A stretch of DNA of 64,000 nt from Flammeovirgaceae bacterium (GTDB lineage Bacteria; Bacteroidota; Bacteroidia; Cytophagales; Cyclobacteriaceae): positions 1,791,001 to 1,855,000 of the forward strand of contig CP054185.1 of assembly GCA_015180985.1 (NCBI GenBank). Direction: 5' to 3'. Of the stretch, positions 24,552-33,801 are shown in pieces. A model generated the notes under the pieces. The model was not told the origin of the DNA. It was given only the letters and a program-made list of their open reading frames with translations, and searched no databases. The translations under genes were made by a program, and so were the position numbers. Positions within the stretch are counted from its first letter, which is position 1. Each line of letters opens with the position of its first letter.

Positions 24552-27500
24552 TTAAAGTTCTGCTGTTTCCAACACAAAGGTAGAAGAATTTGTTCCATCT
24601 TCTGCAGGTTCAGGTACGGGTTCAGTAACAAGGGTATCCGCAAGCCAGCGTAACCCGGTCTTGTCGGAAATTATCCCGATTTCACCTAGTTTTTTAAATG
24701 CCTGGATAACCGCATTGGAAGCATTAACCCGGTAGGTGCGCGACAGTAATTCGGTTTGGATGGACTCCTGTTCGTCCAGGACATATAAATGAAAGGAGGA
24801 TTTTCCCGGATTCTTTTTAACGGTTTCTTCAATTGTTAGTATAAGTTCCGGGTTAATAGCCTGCAAGGGTAGTTTTAGAGCAATACCCTGCACGCGTTTT
24901 TCGGCCAGGTCATGCAGGTTTTCGATGTTGCGTATCTGGAACTCCAGATTCATGTTTCCCCAGTTGTTTCGTTGGACAGCGCCTTCAACAAACAGAAACC
25001 ACCCTTGCGACATGAAGTCTTTGTATTTCCGGTATTGATCGCCAAACAAGGTAAAGGTGAAATTTCCCGAGTAATCCTCCAGGGTAAATTTGCCGAAAGG
25101 CCTTCCGGTTTTAGTCATCCGGTGTTCTACCGAAGTAACAATACCACATACTTTCTTTTCCTGGTTTTCAATTTTTTCAAGGTCGGCAAGCTGGCCGCAC
25201 ATGGAGTTGCAAAAGGCACTAATCTCAAAGCGGAAATTATCCAGCGGATGCCCCGAGATGTAAATGCCGATAACCTCTTTTTCCAGGTTAAGCTTTTCCA
25301 GTTCACTAAACGGTTCAATGGCATCCACTTTAGGCTTGGGCATGGCTGTGCCGGTAGCTGCGCCAAACAAACTTACCTGTGCGCTGAGTTCCTCCTGCTG
25401 CGATTTACCCGCATACTTAATGGCTTTTTCAATCAGGCTGGGTTCTCCATTGTTAGAATATATGTACTGCCTTCGGTGGATGCCCTGGAAGCAATCGAAA
25501 GCCCCGGAGAGCGCAAAGCACTCAAAGGTTTTTTTATTTACGGCACGCTGGTTAACCCGTTTGGCAAAATCAAAAATGTCTTCAAACGGGCCGCGGGCAT
25601 CGCGTTCCTGGATGATGGCTTCAACGGCTGCTTCACCGGCTCCTTTAATGGCTCCAAGGCCGAAACGAATTTCACCCTGTTGGTTAACGGCAAAATAAAC
25701 CCCCGATTCATTTACATGCGGCCCCAGTACCTTAATGCCCATGTTGCGGCATTCTTCGATAAAAAACGTAACCTTATCCAGGTTGCTTTGCGAGTGGGTG
25801 AGTACGGCAGCCATATACTCGGCCGGGTAGTTGGCCTTGAGGTAGGCCGTTTGGTAAGCCACCAAAGAATAGCAGGTGGAGTGCGATTTGTTGAATGCAT
25901 ACTGGGCAAAGGCCTCCCAGTCGCTCCAGATTTTTTCGCACGTTGCCTGCGGATGACCGTTTGCCTTACAGCCTTCGATGAATTTGTCCTTCATCTTGTC
26001 CAGCACACTCTTTTGCTTTTTGCCCATGGCTTTGCGCAAAATGTCGGCATCGCCTTTGCTAAAACCGGCCAGTTTTTGCGAGAGCAGCATAACCTGCTCC
26101 TGGTAAACAGTAATGCCATACGTTTCAGCCAGGTATTCCTGCATTTCGGGCAGGTCAAATTTCATGGCCTGTTGCCCGCGTTTGCGTGCAATAAATTCCG
26201 GGATGTACTCCATTGGTCCGGGCCGGTAGAGGGCATTCATGGCAATCAGGTCTTCAAACTTATCGGGCTTGAGTTGCCTCAGGTATTTTTGCATGCCGGC
26301 ACTTTCAAACTGAAACGTGCCGGTGGTTTCACCGCGCTGGTAAAGTTGATAAGTCTTTTCATCATCCAGCGGTATGGCCTCTATATCAATCTCAATACCC
26401 TTGCTTTTCTTAATGTTTTTTAAAGCCGTTTTTATAATCGTAAGGGTGGTGAGGCCAAGAAAATCCATTTTCAACAATCCGGCACTTTCAACCACGCTGT
26501 TATCAAACTGGGTAACCAGCATGGCGGAGTCTTTGGCGGTTGAAACCGGCACAAAGCTGGCCAGCTCATCGGGTGTGATGATTACACCACAGGCGTGGGT
26601 TCCGGTATTGCGAACTGAGCCTTCTATAACCTCAGCCTGCCTCAATACCTCGGCACGCAGGTCGTTTCCTTTCCGGATATTGTCCAGATCTTTGATTTCT
26701 GTAAAGGCAGCATCCAGCGTTGTGCCGGGCCGTTCAGGAACCATTTTGGCCAGCAGGTTTGCCTCCGACAGGGGTAGGTCCATTACCCGCGCACAATCGC
26801 GAATGGAGGATTTTGCGGCCATGGTGCCATACGTAATAATTTGAGCAACCTGCTCTTTGCCGTACTTCTCAATTACATATTGAAGTACCTTCTCGCGTCC
26901 TTCATCGTCAAAGTCAATATCAATATCGGGAAGAGAAACCCGGTCGGGGTTAAGAAAACGCTCGAACAGCAAGTCGTACTGAATAGGGTCAACATTGGTA
27001 ATACCGGTGCAATAGGCTACCACCGAACCGGCTGCTGAGCCGCGGCCTGGGCCAACCGAAACACCCATTTCGCGTGCTTTCGTGGTGAGGTCCTGTACAA
27101 TCAGAAAATAGCCGGGGTAACCGGTTTTGCGGATGGTTTCCAGTTCAAATTCAATCCGGTCTTTTATTTCCGGACTAAGTTCATCGTAGCGTTTTTTTGC
27201 ACCCTCGTATGTCAGGTGCCGTAAGTAATCATCTTCTGTTTTAAAGCCCGGGGGTATCTCAAATTTCGGAAGCACCACCTGGCGTTCCAGGGTGTAAGCT
27301 TCAACCTTATCAATTATTTCAGTAATAGTGTGGACGGACTCCGGTAAATCGCGGAAGATGGATTTCATTTCCTCCTGCGATTTGAAGTAGTATTCATCGT
27401 TAGGCAGCCCGTAACGAAAGCCCCTGCCCGATCCTTTCGGGGTATTTAGTTTTTCATTTTCACCAATGCATACGAGAACATCCTGTGCTTTGGCTTCGTG

Positions 27501-28847
27501 CTTTTCAAGGTAGAAAACTTCATTGGCGGCAAAATACTTAACGCCATATTTTGTTGCGAAGCGCAGCAGAACCTCGTTTACATGGTCTTCCTCTGCAAGG
27601 CCATGGCGATTAAGCTCAATGTAAAAATCACTACCAAATAAACGATGCCACCATTGAAATGCTTCTTCGGCTTGCCGTTCGCCTACATGAAGAATAAGGT
27701 GCGGAATTTCACTGTTCAGGTTTCCGGTGGTGGCAATGAGATTGTTGTGGTATTGCGAAACCAGTTCTTTATCAATGCGTGGATACATACCGTACAAACC
27801 TTCGGTGAAGCCGAGTGAACAAAGGCGCGCAAGATTATGATATCCGGTTTTGTTTTTTGCCAGCAACACCTGCTGGTAGCGCTTGTCGGGGTTGTCTTTA
27901 GTAAATTTTAGTTTCTTCCGTTCTTCAGCCAGGTAAAATTCGCATCCCACAATGGCTTTAATCCCAAGCGCATGGGCTTCGCTTACAAACTTAAATGCAC
28001 CGTACATATTGCCCAGGTCGGTTAGGGCTACAGCCGGCATCCTGAGATCGGCCGCCAGTTTAACCAGCGACTTGATGTCTGGTGTGGCTTGCAGTACGGA
28101 GAATTGTGAGTGCACGTGCAGGTGACAGTACGCGCTTTCAATAGCCGGTTCTGATTCACCGGTAAGAGAGTAACCCGCCTGTTTTACTTTCTCGCGCTTA
28201 GCAAAGTTTGCCGTTTCCAGGTCGGGTTCTTCGTAGTCAATTTCTGTTACCGGAGTTTCATCAACTGGCGCGATAACTTTTTTTGTTATTAACCCGAAAA
28301 AGCAGCGGGCTGTGGCGGCTACATCGTAGGCAGCATCATGCGCATCGTTAAAACCTTTTCCAAAGAGTTTCTCGTGCAGTTCGAGCAGGCGCGGCATTTT
28401 CAGTTTGCCGCCAATACCGCCACTGAGCTGGCAGAATTCAATGGAGGCGATTCCGGTATCTGTCTTCCGGAGCTCAAGTATTTTTCGGGGGTCAAGGTCT
28501 CTGCGGATAAATTCCGCCCCGATGATGTTGATATCAAACTCAATATTATGCCCTACTAACATGGTAGCTTGGCCAACATCTGATAGAAATTGAGCCAATA
28601 CGGCATCCAGTTCAGTACCCTCTTCCAAAGCACGTTTGGTTGAAATGCCGTGCACCTGCTCGGCCTTAAACGGGATGTTAAAGCCATCGGGCCGGATGAT
28701 AAAATTCTGTTGCGAAAGAAGTTTACCCCGGTTGTCATGCAGTTGCCAGGCCAGTTGTACCAGTCGCGGCCAGTTTTCCAGATCGGTTAACGGAGCAGTT
28801 TTATTGTGCGGAACACCGGTAGTTTCCGTGTCAAAAATCAGGTACAT
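24552..28847 (-). CDS. dnaE: DNA polymerase III alpha subunit with fused DnaQ-type exonuclease
   Basis: Replicative polymerase of 1431 aa. Residues 1-190 are a DEDDh 3'-5' exonuclease: Asp6 and Glu8 (FDTETTG), Asp105 (HNIEFD), His170 and Asp175. The PHP domain follows from about 238 with HLHVH at 242-246, so its metal site may be intact. Palm acids are Asp641 and Asp643 (PDIDIDFDDEG) and Asp795 (KMDFLGL). The tail has an OB-fold (VCGIVTSVEHRMTKTGRPFGKFTLEDYSG). E. coli DnaE is 1160 aa with a separate epsilon subunit; here proofreading is on the same chain, as known in some Bacteroidota. Long antisense ORFs over it are shadows. Confidence 0.95.
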   Translation of the reverse strand: MYLIFDTETTGVPHNKTAPLTDLENWPRLVQLAWQLHDNRGKLLSQQNFIIRPDGFNIPFKAEQVHGISTKRALEEGTELDAVLAQFLSDVGQATMLVGHNIEFDINIIGAEFIRRDLDPRKILELRKTDTGIASIEFCQLSGGIGGKLKMPRLLELHEKLFGKGFNDAHDAAYDVAATARCFFGLITKKVIAPVDETPVTEIDYEEPDLETANFAKREKVKQAGYSLTGESEPAIESAYCHLHVHSQFSVLQATPDIKSLVKLAADLRMPAVALTDLGNMYGAFKFVSEAHALGIKAIVGCEFYLAEERKKLKFTKDNPDKRYQQVLLAKNKTGYHNLARLCSLGFTEGLYGMYPRIDKELVSQYHNNLIATTGNLNSEIPHLILHVGERQAEEAFQWWHRLFGSDFYIELNRHGLAEEDHVNEVLLRFATKYGVKYFAANEVFYLEKHEAKAQDVLVCIGENEKLNTPKGSGRGFRYGLPNDEYYFKSQEEMKSIFRDLPESVHTITEIIDKVEAYTLERQVVLPKFEIPPGFKTEDDYLRHLTYEGAKKRYDELSPEIKDRIEFELETIRKTGYPGYFLIVQDLTTKAREMGVSVGPGRGSAAGSVVAYCTGITNVDPIQYDLLFERFLNPDRVSLPDIDIDFDDEGREKVLQYVIEKYGKEQVAQIITYGTMAAKSSIRDCARVMDLPLSEANLLAKMVPERPGTTLDAAFTEIKDLDNIRKGNDLRAEVLRQAEVIEGSVRNTGTHACGVIITPDELASFVPVSTAKDSAMLVTQFDNSVVESAGLLKMDFLGLTTLTIIKTALKNIKKSKGIEIDIEAIPLDDEKTYQLYQRGETTGTFQFESAGMQKYLRQLKPDKFEDLIAMNALYRPGPMEYIPEFIARKRGQQAMKFDLPEMQEYLAETYGITVYQEQVMLLSQKLAGFSKGDADILRKAMGKKQKSVLDKMKDKFIEGCKANGHPQATCEKIWSDWEAFAQYAFNKSHSTCYSLVAYQTAYLKANYPAEYMAAVLTHSQSNLDKVTFFIEECRNMGIKVLGPHVNESGVYFAVNQQGEIRFGLGAIKGAGEAAVEAIIQERDARGPFEDIFDFAKRVNQRAVNKKTFECFALSGAFDCFQGIHRRQYIYSNNGEPSLIEKAIKYAGKSQQEELSAQVSLFGAATGTAMPKPKVDAIEPFSELEKLNLEKEVIGIYISGHPLDNFRFEISAFCNSMCGQLADLEKIENQEKKVCGIVTSVEHRMTKTGRPFGKFTLEDYSGNFTFTLFGDQYRKYKDFMSQGWFLFVEGAVQRNNWGNMNLEFQIRNIENLHDLAEKRVQGIALKLPLQAINPELILTIEETVKKNPGKSSFHLYVLDEQESIQTELLSRTYRVNASNAVIQAFKKLGEIGIISDKTGLRWLADTLVTEPVPEPAEDGTNSSTFVLETAEL

Positions 28848-29055
28848 CAGTAATTAAAAAGTGGTAGTGGTTTACAGCGTAAAAATAGGCTATTGGTTAG
28901 TTATTTCAATTTGGTTCATTTTGGAATATTAGTTCAATATTGGGAATTTAATCCGTTTTTAGTTCAACTCTGTTATATGTAAATAATTGACTATCAAACA
29001 TTTAATTTTTCAGGCCTGAAATTAGCCTTACAGCATTAACCATTTTTTAAGTAAG
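28848..29055. other. AT-rich intergenic region with repeated TTAGTTCA
   Basis: No gene is seen. TTAGTTCA occurs at 28929-28936 and 28959-28966 and the variant TTGGTTCA at 28911-28918, giving 18- and 30-nt steps. This may hold regulator sites for dnaE (minus) or for the small ORF and sdh genes (plus), but no known binding motif is recognised. Confidence 0.25.
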
Positions 29056-29169
29056 ATGAAGCAGTTCATGAAGGCGGTAATGAATTTTATCAGGCGCGAG
29101 TGGTTCTTGTTTGTTGTACTTGGCACCATAGCAGTTATTTTTCTCCTGTTCGAAGTTTTTTTTGCCTGA
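29056..29169 (+). CDS. 37-codon single-span membrane peptide
   Basis: A small ORF encodes MKQFMKAVMNFIRREWFLF followed by VVLGTIAVIFLLFEVFFA: a basic amphipathic N-terminus and one membrane span, ended by TGA. The charge layout (K/R before the span, few charges after) is that of a real small membrane protein with N-in topology. It lies 82 nt before sdhC on the same strand. The family is not recognised, and the link to succinate dehydrogenase is by position only. Confidence 0.5.
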   Translation: MKQFMKAVMNFIRREWFLFVVLGTIAVIFLLFEVFFA

Positions 29170-29251
29170 TAACGATTTTGTTTCCTGTTCAACAAACATT
29201 GTTTGGTAATTCTTCGGGAGGTATTTTGCATGACTTAATTGCAAGTAAGTC

Positions 29252-29932
29252 ATGAATTGGTTTATCCGTTTTTTAACCAGTAGCCTCGGAAGAAAATTAG
29301 TCATGGCCCTCACCGGCCTTTTTCTCATTCTTTTCCTTGCTGTGCATTTAACCGGTAATCTTCAATTACTGAAGAATGATGGTGGCCGGGCATTTAACAT
29401 CTATGCCGAGTTTATGAGCACCAATCCGCTCATTCAATTCATTTCCAAAGGAAATTTTGCTTTCATTCTCATACACGTTCTGCTTTCTTTTTACCTCACC
29501 ATTCAGAACCGCAAAGCGCGTGGATCGGAGCGTTATGCGGTAACCTCCGGCAAATCTTCAATTTGGGCATCTCGCAATATGGGCATCCTTGGAACCTTGA
29601 TTTTGATTTTTATTGTCATCCACCTGAAAGATTTTTGGGCGCAGATGCACTTTGGCTCGGTAGCTACAGTTGATTACGATGGCCATCAGGTGCGCGATCT
29701 GGCCGGCCTTGTGGATTACTGGTTCGCTAAAGAATGGTACGTTGCCGTTTACGTATTCTGCATGGTTGCATTGGCGTTTCACTTGTGGCACGGCTTTATC
29801 AGTGCCTTTCAAACATTGGGCTTAAACCACCTAAAATATAATTCGCTTATCAGTTTTGTAGGCAAAGCGTTCGCGCTGATTGTTCCGGCACTGTTTGCCT
29901 GGATACCCATTGCCATGTACTTCAACATTTAA
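29252..29932 (+). CDS. sdhC: Succinate dehydrogenase cytochrome b subunit
   Basis: Membrane anchor of the type-B succinate:quinone oxidoreductase, with five membrane spans and two haems in one chain. The 226-aa protein has the B. subtilis/Bacteroidota-type pattern: KLVMALTGLFLILFLAVHLTGN (His ligand), FAFILIHVLLSFYLT, GTLILIFIVIHLKDFW and VALAFHLWHGFISAFQTLG. No separate SdhD exists, as expected for this class. It heads sdhCAB, 23 nt before sdhA. Confidence 0.95.
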   Translation: MNWFIRFLTSSLGRKLVMALTGLFLILFLAVHLTGNLQLLKNDGGRAFNIYAEFMSTNPLIQFISKGNFAFILIHVLLSFYLTIQNRKARGSERYAVTSGKSSIWASRNMGILGTLILIFIVIHLKDFWAQMHFGSVATVDYDGHQVRDLAGLVDYWFAKEWYVAVYVFCMVALAFHLWHGFISAFQTLGLNHLKYNSLISFVGKAFALIVPALFAWIPIAMYFNI

Positions 29933-29955
29933 TCGCTTAACTTGTTTGTACCGAT

Positions 29956-31878
29956 ATGAAGTTAGATTCCAAAATTCCTGAAGGGCCGCTTGCGGAAAAA
30001 TGGACGAAACACAAGTTCAACCTGAAGTTGGTTAACCCGGCCAACAAAAGGAAATATGATATTATCGTAGTGGGTACCGGTTTGGCCGGAGCATCGGCAG
30101 CCGCTTCGTTGGCCGAATTAGGATATAATGTAAAAACATTTTGTTTTCAGGACAGCCCCCGCAGAGCACACAGCATTGCGGCACAGGGCGGTATCAACGC
30201 TGCAAAAAATTACCAGAACGATGGCGATAGTGTGTATCGGTTGTTTTATGATACCATAAAAGGAGGCGACTACCGGGCCCGCGAAGGCAATGTTTATCGC
30301 CTGGCCGAAGTAAGCGTAAACATAATCGATCAGTGTGTGGCGCAAGGTGTACCCTTTGCCCGCGAATATGGCGGCTTGCTGGCCAACCGATCATTTGGAG
30401 GCGCACAGGTATCGCGCACATTTTATGCCCGGGGCCAAACCGGCCAGCAGTTGTTGCTGGGTGCTTATTCGGCCATGAACCGCCAGATTGCCAACGGTAA
30501 GGTTAAATCATACACCCGAACCGAAATGCTGGATGTGGTGCTGGTTGATGGTAAAGCCCGCGGTATCATCACCCGCGATCTGGTAACCGGAAAGATTGAA
30601 GCGCATAGCGCTCACGCAGTATTGTTATGTACGGGCGGTTACGGTAACGTATTTTATCTCTCAACCAATGCCAAAGGCTCCAATGTAACGGCCGCCTGGC
30701 GCGCCCATAAAAAAGGGGCGTTGTTTGGTAATCCGTGTTTCACTCAAATTCATCCTACGTGCATTCCGGTTTCGGGCGACCATCAATCCAAACTCACACT
30801 GATGTCAGAATCACTTCGTAACGATGGGCGCGTGTGGGTGCCCAAGGTAGCCGTTAAAGGATTGAAGGCCAGCGATGCGGTAAAGATTGCCGAAGCCGAT
30901 AGAGATTATTTCCTCGAAAGGCGTTACCCTTCGTTTGGTAACCTGGTTCCCCGCGATGTGGCCTCGCGCAATGCAAAATATGTTTGCGATGAAGGCCGCG
31001 GAGTAGGCTCTACCGGCCTGGCGGTTTTTCTCGACTTCTCCGATGCCATTAAACGCGATGGCCGCAACGTAATTGAAGCCAAATACGGCAACCTGTTCGA
31101 TATGTATAAGCAAATCACAGGCGATGACCCGTATGAAGTACCCATGATGATTTACCCGGCCGTTCATTACACCATGGGCGGACTATGGGTAGACTATAAC
31201 CTGATGACTACCGTACCCGGATTATATGCACTGGGCGAAGCAAACTTCTCTGACCATGGTGCTAACCGGCTGGGCGCCAGTGCCCTGATGCAGGGACTGG
31301 CCGATGGGTATTTTGTAATACCCTATACCATTGGCGATTACCTGGCCGGTATGCCGTATGAGAAAGTAAGTACTGACAGGCCCGAGTTTAAAGAAGCTAT
31401 ACAACAGGTGAGCGACCGGATAGCAAAATTGCTGAACATAAAAGGCAAGAAAACCGTGGACGAATTTCACCGTGAATTAGGTCTCACCATGTGGGAATAT
31501 TGTGGCATGTCGCGGAATGAAGCAGGCTTGAAAATAGCCAAGAAGAAAATTCAGGAATTGCGGGCGGAATTCTGGCAAAATGTAAATGTATTGGGTAGTG
31601 GTAATGAACTGAATATGGAATTGGAAAAAGCCAACCGCGTTGCTGATTTTATGGAACTTGGTGAGTTGATGGTTGATGATGCCCTCAACCGCAGCGAGTC
31701 GTGTGGCGGGCACTTCCGTGAAGAATCGGCTACTGAAGACGGTGAAGCCAAACGTAGAGATGATGAGTTTGCTTACGTGGCCGCTTGGGAATACAAAGGC
31801 GATAACCAGCCTGAAGTGCTGCACAAAGAAGAATTGCGATTTGAAAATGTAAAACTTACCCAACGTAGTTATAAATAA
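29956..31878 (+). CDS. sdhA: Succinate dehydrogenase/fumarate reductase flavoprotein subunit
   Basis: FAD-binding catalytic subunit that oxidises succinate. It has the Rossmann motif [23 protein letters not shown], the covalent-flavin His region ([18 protein letters not shown]), the active-site region TQIHPTCIP and the [23 protein letters not shown] segment. The 640-aa length matches the type-B family. The stop is 2 nt from the sdhB start. Confidence 0.97.
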   Translation: MKLDSKIPEGPLAEKWTKHKFNLKLVNPANKRKYDIIVVGTGLAGASAAASLAELGYNVKTFCFQDSPRRAHSIAAQGGINAAKNYQNDGDSVYRLFYDTIKGGDYRAREGNVYRLAEVSVNIIDQCVAQGVPFAREYGGLLANRSFGGAQVSRTFYARGQTGQQLLLGAYSAMNRQIANGKVKSYTRTEMLDVVLVDGKARGIITRDLVTGKIEAHSAHAVLLCTGGYGNVFYLSTNAKGSNVTAAWRAHKKGALFGNPCFTQIHPTCIPVSGDHQSKLTLMSESLRNDGRVWVPKVAVKGLKASDAVKIAEADRDYFLERRYPSFGNLVPRDVASRNAKYVCDEGRGVGSTGLAVFLDFSDAIKRDGRNVIEAKYGNLFDMYKQITGDDPYEVPMMIYPAVHYTMGGLWVDYNLMTTVPGLYALGEANFSDHGANRLGASALMQGLADGYFVIPYTIGDYLAGMPYEKVSTDRPEFKEAIQQVSDRIAKLLNIKGKKTVDEFHRELGLTMWEYCGMSRNEAGLKIAKKKIQELRAEFWQNVNVLGSGNELNMELEKANRVADFMELGELMVDDALNRSESCGGHFREESATEDGEAKRRDDEFAYVAAWEYKGDNQPEVLHKEELRFENVKLTQRSYK

Positions 31879-31880
31879 GT

Positions 31881-32651
31881 ATGGAGCTTACGCTGAAGAT
31901 CTGGAGGCAAAAAGGCCCGCATGACAAAGGGGGTTTTAAAACCTACAAGCACACCCACGTTTCACCCGATATGTCGTTTCTCGAAATGCTGGATGTGCTC
32001 AATACCGAGTTAATTAAAAAAGGAGAGGAGCCTGTCCACTTCGACCATGATTGCCGCGAGGGTATCTGTGGCATGTGCAGCCTGTACATTAACGGCCGGC
32101 CGCACGGTCCGCTGCAAACCACCACGTGTCAGTTGCACATGCGCTCGTTTAAGGATGGCGAAACCATTACCATTGAACCCTGGCGGGCAAAGCCATTCCC
32201 TATAATTAAAGACCTTGTGGTTGACAGAACGGCTTTTGACCGGATCCAACAGGCTGGCGGATATATTTCGGTGAATACGGGTGGCGTACCCGATGGCAAC
32301 GAAATACCCATACCCAAAAAAATTGCTGATGAAGCAATGGACGCAGCAACCTGCATCGGTTGCGGGGCGTGTGTGGCCGCTTGTAAAAATGCTTCGGCCA
32401 TGCTTTTTGTCAGTGCTAAAGTGTCGCAGTATGCCCTGCTCCCCCAGGGTAAACCCGAACGGAAAGAACGTGTTGAACGCATGGTGGCCCAAATGGATGC
32501 CGAGGGCTTTGGTGCATGTACCAATACCCGCGCCTGTGAGGCGGAATGCCCTAAAGGAATTAGTGTTACCAATATTGCACGCTTAAACAGGGAGTATTAC
32601 TCGGCCATGATGAGCTCGTATGAAATTGCCTCCAAAGGAGGCGGTGACTAA
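31881..32651 (+). CDS. sdhB: Succinate dehydrogenase iron-sulfur subunit
   Basis: Electron-transfer subunit with three clusters: a 2Fe-2S ferredoxin-like domain ([13 protein letters not shown] with later C-Q-L-H), and the C-terminal 4Fe-4S/3Fe-4S pattern [13 protein letters not shown] and [15 protein letters not shown]. The 256-aa protein is complete and lies directly behind sdhA. No terminator hairpin is obvious before the convergent gene that ends at 32665. Confidence 0.96.
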   Translation: MELTLKIWRQKGPHDKGGFKTYKHTHVSPDMSFLEMLDVLNTELIKKGEEPVHFDHDCREGICGMCSLYINGRPHGPLQTTTCQLHMRSFKDGETITIEPWRAKPFPIIKDLVVDRTAFDRIQQAGGYISVNTGGVPDGNEIPIPKKIADEAMDAATCIGCGACVAACKNASAMLFVSAKVSQYALLPQGKPERKERVERMVAQMDAEGFGACTNTRACEAECPKGISVTNIARLNREYYSAMMSSYEIASKGGGD

Positions 32652-32664
32652 GAGCTATCGGTAA

Positions 32665-33180
32665 TTATCGCAGATATTTTCGGATTCGCTTTGCGTAATA
32701 GGGTGGCAGTTGCCCTTCGGCTTGATATTTTTCCACCAGTCTGAAATATTTTTTTACCGTATAGGGTGTTAGCAGAATGTATTGCGCACCCAGATTAATT
32801 CCACTCGCTATCATGCCCATTGCACCAAGCAGGGGTATCAGGAAACTAATATCTTCCTGTCCTTCGGAAGGAGGCGCGTTACCGGCCATAACAAGGCCGG
32901 TAACAAGCACTACAGATGAAACGCCAAACACTATCCAGTTGGTTTTCATATTCAGCCCGATGTAGCGTTCAATTTCACTGGTTGTATGCGGGCCAATGAT
33001 TTGTTGTCGTTTTGCCAGGAACAAGGTAGCCAGAGCCCGTGTAGTGTCATCATACGCGGCAAGGTAAATGCGCTCGTATTTTTTTAAACGAATGGTACCA
33101 GACGAGTCGGTTTGAGAAAAAACGGAAGACAACGGAAGCAACAAAAGAGTGATTGCGGTAAAGAAACGCAAGGTTTTCAT
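32665..33180 (-). CDS. Hypothetical exported membrane protein
   Basis: No family is recognised. The 171-aa chain has a signal peptide (FFTAITLLLLPLSSVFSQ), a polar domain of about 70 residues, and two hydrophobic spans (IVFGVSSVVLVTGLVMAG and FLIPLLGAMGMIASGINLG) before a basic C-terminus. It converges with sdhB and precedes nothing on its strand, being 18 nt downstream of the lipoprotein gene at 33199. Confidence 0.65.
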   Translation of the reverse strand: MKTLRFFTAITLLLLPLSSVFSQTDSSGTIRLKKYERIYLAAYDDTTRALATLFLAKRQQIIGPHTTSEIERYIGLNMKTNWIVFGVSSVVLVTGLVMAGNAPPSEGQEDISFLIPLLGAMGMIASGINLGAQYILLTPYTVKKYFRLVEKYQAEGQLPPYYAKRIRKYLR

Positions 33181-33198
33181 TGCTTTTGCCGGATAATA

Positions 33199-33705
33199 CT
33201 ACTCGCTTTTACAAACTCCGAACTCAATGCGGCTTCTGCCCGAATCGTTGATGTGGGCGCTGCCAATGTTACCGCCTGCCAGGATGATATCGCGGTCAGG
33301 GCCGGAGTCAGCCAGGTGTACCTTTATGCAGGCGTTTAATGCAATAAGCGCCTCGTAGGTTATGGGCGTTTCATCGGCCAGCATTTCCAGGGTGGTTTCG
33401 CTCGTACCGGTGTTTCCTTTAACCGGATTCAACAGCGCAGCTATTTCCGCATCCGGTGTTGCAATATCGCCTAAATGCAGGTGCACCGGGTGCAGGAGGT
33501 TTCCTTCTGTTCCCGAAAGGGTAACTACAATTTGTGCTGCTCCATCCTTTCGTTCTTTAATGGTAACGCTACCGCTTACCGGGTACACCGAACCGGCTTG
33601 CAGGGCATAGGTAACTTCATTTCCGGTTAAATTGCTCAGGGCATTTTCGTTCTCCTGACAGGCCGTAAATGCACTCAACAACACAAAAACCCATAATTTT
33701 CTCAT
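33199..33705 (-). CDS. Lipoprotein with CHRD-like domain
   Basis: Probable lipoprotein: the start at 33705 gives MRKLWVFVLLSAFTACQEN with a lipobox ending TAC. The body is beta-rich, with VTYALQAGSVYPVSGSVTIKE, HPVHLHLGDIATPD and a C-terminal IILAGGNIGSAHINDSG, resembling the CHRD or Cu-Zn superoxide dismutase-like fold, but the metal-binding set is not complete. An upstream in-frame ATG at 33720 would spoil the signal peptide. The role is unknown. Confidence 0.6.
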   Translation of the reverse strand: MRKLWVFVLLSAFTACQENENALSNLTGNEVTYALQAGSVYPVSGSVTIKERKDGAAQIVVTLSGTEGNLLHPVHLHLGDIATPDAEIAALLNPVKGNTGTSETTLEMLADETPITYEALIALNACIKVHLADSGPDRDIILAGGNIGSAHINDSGRSRIEFGVCKSE

Positions 33706-33801
33706 AATCGTGATGTCCATAACCGATTCAATTTAATACAGACTCTCTAAATTCTAAACAGATTTGGCCTTAGATTTGTCTTCACTGATTAAACGTTCTG
33801 A

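Noticed and set aside
24912-26423. 503-codon open frame on the plus strand
   Set aside because: It lies wholly antisense to the polymerase gene, whose protein is clearly DnaE; the predicted antisense protein has no recognisable family and arises from the codon bias of dnaE.
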